Shown: in pieces, positions 50,649 through 60,605 of the stretch
Layout: the number at the start of each line of letters is the position of its first letter
How positions within the stretch are numbered: position 1 is the first letter of the stretch
Source: DATGKG01 sp963851325
GTDB lineage: Bacteria; Desulfobacterota; Binatia; Binatales; Binataceae
DNA length: 64,000 nucleotides
Assembly (NCBI GenBank): GCA_963851325.1
Contig: CAWKOR010000001.1
Location: 3,658,001-3,722,000 of the forward strand
Direction of reading: 5' to 3'
Made by a program: the position numbers and the translations under genes
The notes under the pieces: model-generated
What the model was told of the DNA's origin: nothing
Database searches by the model: none
What the model saw: the letters and a program-made list of their open reading frames with translations, nothing else

Positions 50649-52001
50649 TCATCCAACGGCCGCAGCGGTTTGCGGGGCGGTCGTGGGCGGTTCGACGGAA
50701 TGAATCGCGATCCATTGCTCCATCCGCTCGAGCGCACGCGCGCCCAACTGGATTTTCTTGTCGCGACCGCGAACTCGCACTCCAAGCTCGGGCATCAGCC
50801 CGAAGTTGGCATTCATCGGCTGGAAATCGCGGCGGCGCGAATCGGTAACGTAGGCCAACAACGATCCGAGCGCGGTCTCCGGAGGCGGAAAGATTCCATC
50901 GAGGCCGTTGACCGTCCGCGCCAGGTTGATTGCCGCCAGCAGTCCCGCCGCGGCGGATTCGACATAGCCCTCGACGCCGATCATCTGCCCTGCCATGAAC
51001 AAATCGTCGCGCGACTTAAGCTGCAGCGTCGGGCGCAGCAGGTGCGGCGAATCGATAAAAGTATTGCGATGCAGCGAGCCAAGCCGCACGAACTCCGCGC
51101 GCTCGAGACCGGGAATCATGCGCAGCACCTGGCGCTGCGCCGGATACGTCATCTTGGTTTGGAAACCGACCATATTGTAGAGGCGCCCCTCGCGATCGTC
51201 CTGGCGCAGCTGCACGACCGCATAGGGACGCCGCCCGGTCCGAGGGTCGACGATGCCGACCGGTTTCATCGGGCCGAATGCGAGAGTTTGGCGGCCGCGC
51301 CGCGCCATTTCCTCGATCGGCATGCACCCTTCGAAGTAAACCGGCTTTTCAAAAGGATGCAGCGCAATCTTGTCCGCAGCGATCACGGCGTCGATGAACG
51401 CTTCGTACTGTGCCTCATCCAACGGGCAGTTGATGTAGTCGTCGCCGCCCTTGCCGTAACGCGACGCGAGAAACGCCTGGTCCATGTCGACGGAATCGCG
51501 TGCAATGATTGGCGCGATCGCGTCGTAGAAATACAAATTTCGCGGACCGATGAGGTCGTTGAGGCGCTCGCCCAAGGCGGCGCTGGTCAGCGGGCCGGTC
51601 GCGACGATAGTCGGACCGGCGGGAATCTCCGTCACCTCTTCGCGCGCCACCTCGACCAGCGGATGCGTCGAGAGGGTGTCGGTTATCGCGCGCGAAAAGC
51701 CTTCCCGGTCGACTGCCAGCGCGCCGCCTGCGGGAACGCGCGCCTTATCGGCCGCCCCAATCACCAGCGAACCGAGCCGCCGCATTTCCTCTTTGAGCAC
51801 GCCCACCGCAGTCTCGAGCGACGCGCCGCGAAGTGAGTTCGAGCACACCAGCTCGGCGAACATCGCGGTCTGATGCGCCTCGGTCATTCGCACCGGCCGC
51901 ATCTCATGAAGGCGGACGCGCATGCCTCGGCGCGCGAGTTGCCACGCGGCCTCGCTGCCGGCGAGGCCGGCACCGATCACATTTACCGTTTTGATATTCA
52001 C
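50649..52001 (-). CDS. trmFO: Folate-dependent tRNA (uracil-5-)-methyltransferase TrmFO
   Basis: From GTG 52001 the 450-residue flavoprotein starts VNVIGAGLAGSEAAWQLARRG (FAD dinucleotide fold). It contains TAMFAELVCSNSLRG, PVYFEGCMPIEEMA and GYVESAAAGLLAAINLAR. It methylates U54 of tRNA with methylenetetrahydrofolate. In many bacteria trmFO lies next to topA and dprA; here those two are 3 kb away on the same strand. Downstream is the Ppx/GppA gene. Confidence 0.93.
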   Translation of the reverse strand: MNIKTVNVIGAGLAGSEAAWQLARRGMRVRLHEMRPVRMTEAHQTAMFAELVCSNSLRGASLETAVGVLKEEMRRLGSLVIGAADKARVPAGGALAVDREGFSRAITDTLSTHPLVEVAREEVTEIPAGPTIVATGPLTSAALGERLNDLIGPRNLYFYDAIAPIIARDSVDMDQAFLASRYGKGGDDYINCPLDEAQYEAFIDAVIAADKIALHPFEKPVYFEGCMPIEEMARRGRQTLAFGPMKPVGIVDPRTGRRPYAVVQLRQDDREGRLYNMVGFQTKMTYPAQRQVLRMIPGLERAEFVRLGSLHRNTFIDSPHLLRPTLQLKSRDDLFMAGQMIGVEGYVESAAAGLLAAINLARTVNGLDGIFPPPETALGSLLAYVTDSRRRDFQPMNANFGLMPELGVRVRGRDKKIQLGARALERMEQWIAIHSVEPPTTAPQTAAAVG

Positions 52002-52108
52002 AGCAGCGTGTTCCGATGGTATCCGACGGATCAGACCGCTGTCGAATTCGCGATGTTCCATTCGACTACAAGGCAAAGAACGCAATCGACCTCACAAGGA
52101 GACCGACG

Positions 52109-52462
52109 ATGCAGTACGCGCTTTTGATTTATGGCAACGAGGCCGACGCCGCGAAAATGACGCCGGCGGAAGGGCACGCTATGTTTCAAGGGTATATGGA
52201 ATTTACTCAGTGGCTCAACCAATCCGGCAAGGCCAAAGGCGGCGAGCCGCTGGAGAAAACCGCCAACGCGACTACGGTCCGGGTGCGCAATGGCAAAACC
52301 GCGACTACCGATGGTCCATTCGCGGAGACCAAGGAGCAGCTCGGCGGTTTTTATATCGTGGATGCGAAGGACCTCGATGACGCAATCTCGATCGCGGCGC
52401 GGATCCCCGGCGCCAAGAGCGGATGCGTCGAGGTGCGCCCGATCATGAAGATGAACATGTGA
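52109..52462 (+). CDS. YCII/DGPF-domain protein
   Basis: The 117-residue protein begins MQYALLIYGNEADAAKM and contains TDGPFAETKEQLGGFYIVDAKDLDDAI, the DGPF motif of the YCII family, closing with VEVRPIM. Such proteins are very often encoded directly before an ECF42-type sigma factor with a tetratricopeptide-like extension, as here. Their enzymatic role is not known. An AAGGAG site precedes the ATG at 52109. It belongs with the sigma gene 76 bases downstream. Confidence 0.85.
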   Translation: MQYALLIYGNEADAAKMTPAEGHAMFQGYMEFTQWLNQSGKAKGGEPLEKTANATTVRVRNGKTATTDGPFAETKEQLGGFYIVDAKDLDDAISIAARIPGAKSGCVEVRPIMKMNM

Positions 52463-52538
52463 TCGCTACCTGAGCTCATATCGGTCAATTGGCCATTCAC
52501 GCGCTCGCCGATTAGGCTCGTCGGCGGGCGCGCCTTTT

Positions 52539-53791
52539 ATGCATTCGGAGATCACGAGCCTCTTTCGCGAGCATCATGGGCGCATCCTCGCGTCGTTGAT
52601 TCGCGCGCTCGGAAGTTTTGAGCTGGCCGAGGATGCGCTGCAGGACGCCTTCGCCGCTGCGGTCGAGCAGTGGCCTCGCGAGGGCGTGCCGAACAATCCC
52701 GCTGGATGGATCGCCTCGACCGCACGGCATAAGGCGATCGACAAGGCGCGCCGGCAGAGCTGGTTCAGCGAACGTCGCGAAGAGATTCAACGACTGATTG
52801 AGTTTGAGATGTCTCCCAATTCAAACGATCGCGCCGAGGCTTTTCCCGATGAGCGGTTGCGCCTCATTTTCACCTGCTGCCATCCCGCGATTAACCGCGA
52901 GGCGCAGATCGCGCTCTCGTTGCGCACTCTGTGCGGCCTGACGACCGAGGAAATCGCGCGCGCGTTCGTGACTCCCACCGCGACGATGGCGCAACGCATC
53001 GTGCGCGCTCAACGCAAGATTCGCGCGGCCGGCATTCCGTATGAAGTGCCTTCGGGCGATGCGCTACCGGAGCGGCTCGAATCGGCGATGGCCGTGATCT
53101 ATCTGGTATTCAACGAGGGCTACCTCGCGACCTCGGGCGACGAGGTGGTGCGCAAGGATCTATGTGTCGAGGCGATTCGCCTTGCGCGCATCCTGAGCGC
53201 GCTGATGCCCGAGCAGCGTGAAGCCCGCGCCCTCCTCGCGCTGATGCTGCTGCATGATTCGCGTCGCGACGCACGGACCGACGCAAATGGAGACATAATC
53301 CTGCTCGAGGATCAGGATCGCAGCCGCTGGGATCATCAGCAGATTGCCGAGGGCCTCGCGCTGGTGGCTGAAGCGATAAGTCGAGGCCGACGCCGGGCCC
53401 ATATGCGATACAGGCGGGGATCGCGGCTGAGCATGCGCGCGCGAAACGTCCGGACGATACGGATTGGGCGCGCATCGCGGGCTTGTACGCGAGGCTGCTC
53501 GATTCGCAGCTGACGCCGATCATCGCGCTCAATTACGCGGTTGCCGTCGCGATGGCGCACGGGCTGCATCACGGACTCGCGCTGATCGAGCAACTCGAAG
53601 CATCGGGCGAGTTGAACGACTACTATCTGATGTGGTCAGCCAAGGCGGACCTGTTGCGCCGAATGGGGCGCTTCTCGGATGCGGCTACGGCCTATCGCCG
53701 GGCGCTGGAGGTGGTGAGCAGCAACCCCGACCGCCGCTTCCTCGCGCGCCGGCTCGCTCAGATGGAATCTGAAATGGCACACCATCGGTGA
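52539..53791 (+). pseudogene. ECF42-type sigma factor, frameshifted between sigma and TPR-like parts
   Basis: The first frame (52539 to about 53390) encodes region 2 (ALQDAFAAAVEQWPREG, GWIASTARHKAID) and region 4 (EEIARAFVTPTATMAQRIVRAQRKI). It continues into the C-terminal extension up to EAISRG. The homology then moves to another frame, where the family segment P-G-P-Y-A-I-Q and the tail (LDSQLTPIIALNYAVAVAM to 53791) are found. One base is missing (or two are extra) at about 53386-53391, in a GC-rich run. The full protein would have about 417 residues. ECF42 factors need this extension for activity. Sequencing error is possible. Confidence 0.85.
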
Positions 53792-53843
53792 CAAAGGCTG
53801 GTCTGCGAGTGAAAGAGAGTCGCACTTCTTTCAGCGACCTCGC

Positions 53844-54557
53844 TCACCAGGGATTTGCCGCAGCAAGATTGGTTTGAGTCTGATGGTCGAGCGAAGCAGC
53901 GACCAGGACCAGAAACTTCCGGTCAAACTCAAGGAGGTTCATTATCGAAGCTATCATCAAAATCGCAGCGCCGACGATCGAAATCACTACAGTCAACAGG
54001 CACGCCCATAATTCGTGGGGTGCATGCAAAGGTTTCACCGATAGATAGAAGATCAGCGCTGCCGCCAACAACACCACCGCGAAAGCCGTGTTCGCTTGAA
54101 ACTCATACCAGGAGAAATAGCTTTCCCACAGTTGGTTGTGCCTCTCCAGCGTGACCACCGGTAGATAAAAGTACTCGAGCGACTGAAATTCGTCATCAAC
54201 CTCACGGATCGCAGGCGCGATGTTCCGGAGGCCGGTCTTTAACCGCTCAAGGAGGGCGCTTCTGAGCGCATTGTAAGTCGGGGATTTGTCCAGCGTACGG
54301 CGCACCAGCGGGCGCGCAATGAATCGATTGAAGACCAGCCAAACCAGCGTGTTCAAAGCGAACCCGAGCAGCAACGATAGTGGAAGTAGTGCGGCGGTAG
54401 TGGCGACAATAACGTCCTTGTTAGCGATCAAGGGGACGATCGAACAATTGGCCAACCATCGATATAGACCTTCTAGGACGACCAGCATTGCCGCGCACAA
54501 TAGCGTGCCCGGTAAGAAAGTCTTGATGATTTTGCCGAAAGAAAACGCGCTAAGCAT
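53844..54557 (-). CDS. Membrane protein of unknown function
   Basis: The 237-residue protein has about four hydrophobic segments (about 15-35, 50-75, 155-175, 185-205) and a middle region DKSPTYNALRSALLERLKTG with a long helix. I do not recognise a family. It lies 23 bases after trpF on the same strand, so it may be co-transcribed, but a functional link is not evident. Codon use is slightly more AT-rich than that of the neighbours. Confidence 0.65.
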   Translation of the reverse strand: MLSAFSFGKIIKTFLPGTLLCAAMLVVLEGLYRWLANCSIVPLIANKDVIVATTAALLPLSLLLGFALNTLVWLVFNRFIARPLVRRTLDKSPTYNALRSALLERLKTGLRNIAPAIREVDDEFQSLEYFYLPVVTLERHNQLWESYFSWYEFQANTAFAVVLLAAALIFYLSVKPLHAPHELWACLLTVVISIVGAAILMIASIMNLLEFDRKFLVLVAASLDHQTQTNLAAANPW

Positions 54558-54580
54558 CGCCGCAGATTCTGCGGCCGAGG

Positions 54581-55270
54581 CTACTGCGCCACTCTGTGAA
54601 CGTCAACCCGACGAGCAGTTAGCTCCTCGAACGCATGATGCGCCCGGCTGATGAATGCGCGCAGCCGCTGCGGTGACTTTTTGCCATTTGGATACTCGAC
54701 GCCGGAATTTACGTCGACGGCGTAGGGCTTGACGGTCAGGATGGCTTCGCTGACATTTTCCGGGGTTAGTCCCCCAGCCAGAATCACCGGACTGGAAGTG
54801 CTCTCCACGATACGCGCGCTGATCGCCCAATCGTGGGTCTGCCCGGTACCTCCGATGCGAGTTGCGGTTTCGGTATCGATCAGGATGGCGTCATAAGATT
54901 TGGCAGTCTCGGCGGCTTCGTCAATCGACTCCGGGCCTCGCACGTGAACCGCTTTAATCAGCTTGATACCGGGCAATTCCCGGCGAAGACGCGGAACATC
55001 ATGAATATCGAAATCTCCATGGAGCTGAAGGGTGTTTGCGCCGATTGTCCTGGCAGTTTCAATCACCCACTCCACCTCCCCCCGATGAGTTACGAGAACA
55101 TAAGCGATCAGCGGGGGGGTAGCCGCAATTATCTCGGCCGCCCGCGGAATCTTGATCTCGTCGTCCGTCGCGTAGCGCAGCCCAATGAGAAAGCCCAATC
55201 CGTCAGCACCCGAGGAGATCGCCATTGAGGCATCGTCCAGGCTGGTATTTCCGCAAATCTTTACCTTCAA
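54581..55270 (-). CDS. trpF: Phosphoribosylanthranilate isomerase
   Basis: The 229-residue TIM-barrel protein has the catalytic cysteine in VKICGNTS (Cys6), LQLHGDFDIHDV, GGTGQTHDW, ILAGGLTPENV and VDVNSGVE (the Asp is catalytic). It performs the third step of tryptophan synthesis. No other trp gene is in the window. It is 122 bases downstream of topA. Confidence 0.92.
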   Translation of the reverse strand: MKVKICGNTSLDDASMAISSGADGLGFLIGLRYATDDEIKIPRAAEIIAATPPLIAYVLVTHRGEVEWVIETARTIGANTLQLHGDFDIHDVPRLRRELPGIKLIKAVHVRGPESIDEAAETAKSYDAILIDTETATRIGGTGQTHDWAISARIVESTSSPVILAGGLTPENVSEAILTVKPYAVDVNSGVEYPNGKKSPQRLRAFISRAHHAFEELTARRVDVHRVAQ

Positions 55271-55392
55271 AGGAAGCTCCGGAGGAAAGCCTCGATTATT
55301 CTAACAAGCTGGTATTGGGTTACCAACTTGAGAGGAACGCATCAGTCCGGTTAACGCGTGGCGCGCCGAACTTCGCGAGGACAGGATTTAGC

Positions 55393-57738
55393 TCACGCCC
55401 CCGGACGATCCTCACTGCCTTGCGCACCGCCGGAGGCGGGAGGCGTCGATGGAGGGACGGCGCTTTCAGGGACCGGGATGCGATACTCGCAGCCTTCCTT
55501 CGCGCATTGCCATCGCGCGCCTTCCTTCTTGGTGACTTTCTCCACCAGGTAGGGCGCGCCACAGGTCGGGCAGGGCTGCGGGATGACTTTGTCCCAACTC
55601 GCGAACTTGCACTTCGGATAGCGGCCGCATCCCCAGAAGATCTTGCCGCGCCGCGTGCGCCGCTCGAGCATCTCGCCCTCTTTGCACTCCGGGCAATGCA
55701 CTCCCGTCTTGACCGGTTCGGCCTTGAGCTTCTTGATGCCGTCACAATCGGGATAGCCCGAGCACCCGAGGAACTCGCCAAAGCGCGATCGCTTGCGGAC
55801 CATCGGCTTGCCGCATTTGTCGCAGACCACGTCGGTCATGGTCGCGGCGACCGATTCCTGGATCTGGATGCCGCCTTGATCGTCGCGCTTGAATTCCTTG
55901 GTGTTGCGGCATTCCGGGTAGTTGGAGCAGGCGAGGAATTCGCCGTTGCGTCCCCACTTGATGACCATTTCGCCGCCATCCAGCTCGCAGGTGAGGCCAG
56001 TCTTCACACCCGTGCGCTTCACCTCGGGCATCTTGTCTTTGGCTTCACCGAGGCTTTTTGAGAATGGCTTCCAAAAACGGTGCAGGGTCGGAATCCATCC
56101 GTCGCGGCCTTCTTCAACGTCGTCCAGTTCTTCCTCGAGCTTGGCGGTGAAGCCGACCTCGAGGACATCGGGAAATCCCGCGACCAGCATGTCGCTGACC
56201 ACGCGTCCGAGCGAGGTCGGGCGAAGGCGCTTGCTCTCGTCTTCTTCGACGTAGACCTTGGTCAGGCTGTTCATGATGGAAACGTAGGTCGACGGCCTGC
56301 CGATGCCTTTTTCTTCCAGCTCCTTGATGAGGGTGGCCTGGCTGAAGCGGGGCGGCGGCTGAGTGAAATGCTGTTGCGGATCGAAGCCCAGCAGCTTGAG
56401 GATCTCGCCCTCGGAAAGCTGCGGCAGCATCCCTTCCTGCTCCTCCGGCTCGTCCTGACCTTCGATGTACACGCGCATGAAGCCGTCGAACTTCATGACC
56501 TGGCCCGTAGCGCGGAAGATCGTGTCGCCGCTCTCGATGTCGATGGTGGTGCGATCGAAAACCGCCGGCACCATCTGGCTCGAAACGAAGCGATTGAAGA
56601 TGAGCGTGTAGAGCGCGAGTTCGTCCTTGTCGAGATAGCGCGCGATCGAGTCGGGGTCGCGATCGGTCGAGGTTGGGCGAATAGCTTCGTGGGCGTCCTG
56701 CGACGACTTCGAGCCTTTGTAGAAGTTTGCGTGGTCCGGCAGGTACTCCGTGCCATATCGATTCGCGATGTAGCCGCGGACCATGTCGAGCGCCTGCGGC
56801 GAAACGCGTGGCGAATCGGTACGCATATAAGTGATGAGGCCGGTCGCGCCGGCGTCGCCAAGCTCGACGCCTTCATAGAGGCGCTGGGCGATCTTCATGG
56901 TGCGCGAGGGCGAGAAGTAAAGTTTGCGTGCGGCCTCCTGCTGCAATCGCGAAGTAATGAATGGAGGCGTCGGGCTGCGCTTGACCTCCTTGCTCTCGAT
57001 GCTCTTGACGGTAAACGGCAGCTTCTCGCAGGCCGCGATCACCTCGCGCGCTTCCTTCTCGGGAAGCTTGTAATTCTTGTTGTCGATACGCTGACCGGAG
57101 TGGCTGAACAGCTTCGCCTTGAACTGGGGAGGATTCTTGCCCTCCAGCAATGCATCGAGGGTCCAGTACTCCTCGGCTCGGAAGGCCTCGCGCTCCTTTT
57201 CGCGCTCGACGATTATCCGCAGCGCGACTGACTGGACGCGTCCAGCGCTGATGCCGCGCTTGACCTTCTCCCAAAGGATGGGGCTGATGCGGTATCCGAC
57301 CAAGCGGTCCAGGACACGACGTGCCTGTTGGGCATCGAAGAGCGGGCGGTTGAGCTCGGTCGGATGCTCGATCGCCTCTTTTACGCCATCCTTGGTGATT
57401 TCGTGGAGCAGGATTCGCTGGACCTTGCCATTGAGGCCCTTGCCGAGGCGGTCCGCGATGTGGAATGCGATCGCTTCGCCCTCGCGATCAGGGTCGGTGG
57501 CGAGATAGATATGGTCCTTGCCCTTGGCCTGCTTCTTTATATCCTCAATGACCTTCGCCTTGCCCGGAATGACGTGGTACTCGGGCTTGAAGTCATGCTC
57601 GACATCGACGCCGATGGTGCTCTTGGGCAAATCGACAACATGGCCAACGGAGGGGACGACCTGGTAGCTGGCTCCCAAGTATCGCTTGATGGTTTTCGCC
57701 TTGGCAGGCGATTCTACTATGACTAGGTTCTTTGCCAC
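55393..57738 (-). CDS. topA: DNA topoisomerase I
   Basis: From GTG 57738 (AGGAAA precedes it) the protein has 781 residues. It begins with a TOPRIM domain (KNLVIVESPAKAKTI) and has the catalytic tyrosine in TGLITYMRTDSPRVS (about residue 304). Four C-terminal zinc-ribbon modules follow (CELDGGEMV...CSNYPEC; CDKCGKPM...CSGYPDC; CPECKEGEM...CGRYPKC; CPTCGAPYL...CEYR). It relaxes negative supercoils. dprA lies upstream on the same strand. The last module is longer and ends in a Pro/Ala-rich tail (PPSTPPASGG). Confidence 0.96.
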   Translation of the reverse strand: MAKNLVIVESPAKAKTIKRYLGASYQVVPSVGHVVDLPKSTIGVDVEHDFKPEYHVIPGKAKVIEDIKKQAKGKDHIYLATDPDREGEAIAFHIADRLGKGLNGKVQRILLHEITKDGVKEAIEHPTELNRPLFDAQQARRVLDRLVGYRISPILWEKVKRGISAGRVQSVALRIIVEREKEREAFRAEEYWTLDALLEGKNPPQFKAKLFSHSGQRIDNKNYKLPEKEAREVIAACEKLPFTVKSIESKEVKRSPTPPFITSRLQQEAARKLYFSPSRTMKIAQRLYEGVELGDAGATGLITYMRTDSPRVSPQALDMVRGYIANRYGTEYLPDHANFYKGSKSSQDAHEAIRPTSTDRDPDSIARYLDKDELALYTLIFNRFVSSQMVPAVFDRTTIDIESGDTIFRATGQVMKFDGFMRVYIEGQDEPEEQEGMLPQLSEGEILKLLGFDPQQHFTQPPPRFSQATLIKELEEKGIGRPSTYVSIMNSLTKVYVEEDESKRLRPTSLGRVVSDMLVAGFPDVLEVGFTAKLEEELDDVEEGRDGWIPTLHRFWKPFSKSLGEAKDKMPEVKRTGVKTGLTCELDGGEMVIKWGRNGEFLACSNYPECRNTKEFKRDDQGGIQIQESVAATMTDVVCDKCGKPMVRKRSRFGEFLGCSGYPDCDGIKKLKAEPVKTGVHCPECKEGEMLERRTRRGKIFWGCGRYPKCKFASWDKVIPQPCPTCGAPYLVEKVTKKEGARWQCAKEGCEYRIPVPESAVPPSTPPASGGAQGSEDRPGA

Positions 57739-57804
57739 TTTTTCCTGATTCTCTCCCCCCGGTTGCACCCCTTGCCGGATGACAGGCTTCCCATGCTGCC
57801 TGAC

Positions 57805-58938
57805 CTAGGCGAGCGAGAAAAGCTTGCCGGGGTGTTGGGCGACGAGGCCCTTTAGTTCCAATTCTAGCAACAATCTAAGCACGGCTTGAGGAGTGAGACC
57901 TGAAGCTCCTATAAGCGAGTCTACATGAAGCTTCTCGCCTTGCTTTAGTTGTTTTAAAACTAGTTTGTCCTCTTCGGATGCGTTTTCGAAGCTCTTTTGA
58001 TGCGAAATCGCCGGATTCTCCAATGATTTCGCAGGGTTTTCCCGATCCTGCCGCACCATGCCCATCTGCGGCGCTAATTCCTCGATGACATCCTCTACAC
58101 ATTCGACGAGCTTGGCGCCATCCTTTAGAAGACGATTGCTACCGCGCGTCTTCCCAGTCAAGGGGCTACCGGGAACCGCGAACACCTGCCGATTCTGCTC
58201 CAGCGCCATTCGGGCGGTGATCAGGGAGCCTGATTTTTCAGCAGCCTCGACGATTACCACTCCGAGACAGAGCCCCGAAAGTATGCGATTGCGGGTGGGG
58301 AAATTTTCCGCCATCGGCTGGGTTCCCAATGCAAGCTCGCTGACCACCGCGCCGCCGCCCTCGATGATCGCTTCGGCCAGCTTGCGATGCTCCAGGGGAT
58401 AGATCACGTCGATACCGCATCCCATCACCGCGATGGTCCGGCCCCCGCCGTCAAGGGCGCCCTGATGTGCTGCTCCGTCGACCCCGCGCGCGAGTCCGCT
58501 AACGACCGTGAAGCCTTTGGCGGAGAGCTCCATCCCAAGGCGATGCGCCATCCGCAGACCGGCCTCGCTCGCGGCACGCGCGCCTACGATGGCCATGCAT
58601 CCGGGCTGATCGAGCCCAGCGGGTCCGCGGATGAAGAGGAAGGGCGGCGGGTCGGCGATCTGGCGAAGGTTGGCTGGATAGTCGTCATCAGTCCATTTAA
58701 GGAGACGAGCGCCGAGCCGAGGCAATTCGCATAGCTCCTTTTCCAGCGCCTCGAAATCGCGGAACTCCTTAATGCCGCGTGCGGCCGCTCGCGAGACTCC
58801 GGCGGACGAGATCGCGGCCTCGTCCAGCTTGAAAATGGTTTCCGGAGAACGATACTTGTCGAGCAGAACGCGGCAGGTTCGAGGGCCAACCCCTCGAGCG
58901 CGCCGAAGCGCCAGCCAATATGCATCGGGAGTAGGCAC
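57805..58938 (-). CDS. dprA: DNA processing protein DprA/Smf
   Basis: From a GTG start at 58938 the 377-residue protein has a helix-hairpin-helix start (ARGVGPRTCRVLLDKY). The Rossmann-like DprA core contains MAIVGARAASEAG, VSGLARGVDGAAHQGAL, GCGIDVIYPLEH, FPTRNRILSGLC and AVPGSPLTG. A winged-helix end (LIGASGLTPQAVLRLLLELELKGLV, in parts) follows. It loads RecA on incoming single-stranded DNA during natural transformation. topA follows 66 bases downstream. Confidence 0.95.
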   Translation of the reverse strand: MPTPDAYWLALRRARGVGPRTCRVLLDKYRSPETIFKLDEAAISSAGVSRAAARGIKEFRDFEALEKELCELPRLGARLLKWTDDDYPANLRQIADPPPFLFIRGPAGLDQPGCMAIVGARAASEAGLRMAHRLGMELSAKGFTVVSGLARGVDGAAHQGALDGGGRTIAVMGCGIDVIYPLEHRKLAEAIIEGGGAVVSELALGTQPMAENFPTRNRILSGLCLGVVIVEAAEKSGSLITARMALEQNRQVFAVPGSPLTGKTRGSNRLLKDGAKLVECVEDVIEELAPQMGMVRQDRENPAKSLENPAISHQKSFENASEEDKLVLKQLKQGEKLHVDSLIGASGLTPQAVLRLLLELELKGLVAQHPGKLFSLA

Positions 58939-59157
58939 TTGAACCCGTCAAATCTGGTAACCTGCGAGCGGTCGGTGCGTACTCTGGCAATAAGCTGGCC
59001 TTAATGGAAATGGGGATGAAAGTGGGGTGCGCTTTCTTGACCTTGGATTTTCAGAAGAATACTGTTCAAAGACCGCTCTGTTACTGCATTAGCCATATCG
59101 CTTTGTCTACATTCATCAAATGAGCGTTTCTAAAGGGGCGGAGGAGTAAGAGGCCTA

Positions 59158-59721
59158 ATGGATCTGAGCCGAATGTCTGCGACCGAAAAGCAGATTTTGA
59201 TATTCAGCTTCTATCGCGACGCGGAACTCCGCGGCGCGCGACTTCTGTTCAACCTGCTGGGTCGTATTCAAGATCCTGATGCACAATTGAAGATGTCCAA
59301 GCATCTATCAGACGAAACCCGGCACGCCTGGCTATGGACCAAGCGGATTGCCGACCTCGGCGGCTCACCATTGCCGGTCGAGGACGGGTACCAGCGACGC
59401 CTCGGTCTGCGGGTCGGTCTCCCCAAGCATATCGTCGACCTCCTTGCTCTGACGGTGGTGGTCGAGGAGCGCGCCCAGAGTCGTTATACCGCTCATGCCG
59501 CCCTGCCCGGCGTAGACCCCGAGACGATGGAAGTGCTGAAAGCCGTCACCGAGGACGAGACCTGGCACTTATCGTGGATCGAGCGAAAGATGCGCGACAT
59601 CGCCATCAAGGAAACCGGCGATGAAACCCGCGCCGACGAAGCGCTCGCGCGTTACCGCTCGATCGATAAGGAAGTCTACGCGACGCTGGCCGCCGATGAA
59701 GCGCAACTGATGCGCTCCTAG
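59158..59721 (+). CDS. Ferritin-like diiron protein
   Basis: The 187-residue helical protein has the carboxylate-His pattern of a diiron four-helix bundle: Glu23, Glu53 and His56 (DETRHAW), Glu104 (VVEERAQ), Glu134 and His137 (DETWHLSW). It resembles the bacterial ferritin-like/oxidase group without an identified substrate. A GGAGGAG-rich leader (about 59138-59148) precedes the ATG. It is followed by a dienelactone-hydrolase-like gene on the same strand. Confidence 0.82.
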   Translation: MDLSRMSATEKQILIFSFYRDAELRGARLLFNLLGRIQDPDAQLKMSKHLSDETRHAWLWTKRIADLGGSPLPVEDGYQRRLGLRVGLPKHIVDLLALTVVVEERAQSRYTAHAALPGVDPETMEVLKAVTEDETWHLSWIERKMRDIAIKETGDETRADEALARYRSIDKEVYATLAADEAQLMRS

Positions 59722-59749
59722 CCGGGCTCTCATCTTCCTACGAACTTCG

Positions 59750-60514
59750 ATGCGTTGGTTCGGTATCGCGGTCGCGTTGACCCTTGCGATCGCGACCTCA
59801 GGCCCGCATGCCAACGCGTGGACACAGGGTGAGTTCAAGTCCAACGGTCAGCCGGTGGAGGAACATTTTTGTGCTCCTTCCGGAGCCGGGCCGTTCCCGG
59901 CCGTGATCATGTTGCATGGTGCGGGTCCCCAGGACATGGTTACCGACGATTTCGAAAACTATTGTTCCAGGCTTGCCGACCGCGGCTACTACACCGAGTT
60001 TATCGAATACTACAGCCAGACCGCTCCGGCATCGGCGCGCAATATCGCGGGGATGGTGCGCGATTTTCCGATCTGGATGAGCGAGGTCCATTCGGGCATC
60101 GCCGCGCTGAAGAAGAATTCGGCGGTCGATTCGAAGAAGGTCGCCCTCATGGGTTTTTCGCTGGGGGCGTTCATCTCGCTGAGCTATGGTGCAACCTATC
60201 CCGATGAGATAGGCGCGATCGTCGAATATTATGGCGGGCTGACTCCGGCGCTATATGCGCGCGCGGCGACGATGCCGCCGGTGCTCATCATCCATGGCGA
60301 AATCGATCGCATCGTTCCGGTATCGCAAGCCACCGCGCTCGACGCGGCGCTGACCGAGGCCGGGCGCCCGCACGAGATGAAGATCTATCCAGGCGCGGAG
60401 CACGGCTTCAATTTCCCGGCAGCGATGTTCTGGTATAAACCGGCCGCCGCCAACGATGCCTGGAATCGAGGCCTCAAATTCCTCGATACATATCTGAAGA
60501 CCGCGCCGAAGTAA
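59750..60514 (+). CDS. Exported dienelactone-hydrolase-like alpha/beta hydrolase
   Basis: The 254-residue protein has a signal peptide (1-23, TSGPHANA|WT). The alpha/beta hydrolase triad is visible as Ser137 (MGFSLGAF), Asp186 (IHGEIDRIVP) and His218 (GAEHGFNF). The dienelactone hydrolase group hydrolyses lactones or esters. An unusual point is the Ser nucleophile in GFSLG, whereas dienelactone hydrolase proper uses Cys. It is 28 bases after the ferritin-like gene, convergent with pyrF. Confidence 0.85.
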   Translation: MRWFGIAVALTLAIATSGPHANAWTQGEFKSNGQPVEEHFCAPSGAGPFPAVIMLHGAGPQDMVTDDFENYCSRLADRGYYTEFIEYYSQTAPASARNIAGMVRDFPIWMSEVHSGIAALKKNSAVDSKKVALMGFSLGAFISLSYGATYPDEIGAIVEYYGGLTPALYARAATMPPVLIIHGEIDRIVPVSQATALDAALTEAGRPHEMKIYPGAEHGFNFPAAMFWYKPAAANDAWNRGLKFLDTYLKTAPK

Positions 60515-60605
60515 CAGCTCGCGACCGAATCCCGTGCACGCCAGTGCGATTTTGATCGTTTCACCTTCGACGCATCGATCTCGCTGGTTCAGCACCGCTT
60601 GATTG

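Noticed and set aside
49986..51836. 616-residue plus-strand open frame
   Set aside because: Antisense to the ppx/gppA and trmFO genes, which have clear motifs. The frame shows no domain and low-complexity Ser/Arg content.
56080..57231. 383-residue plus-strand open frame inside topA
   Set aside because: Antisense to topA; no recognisable domain.
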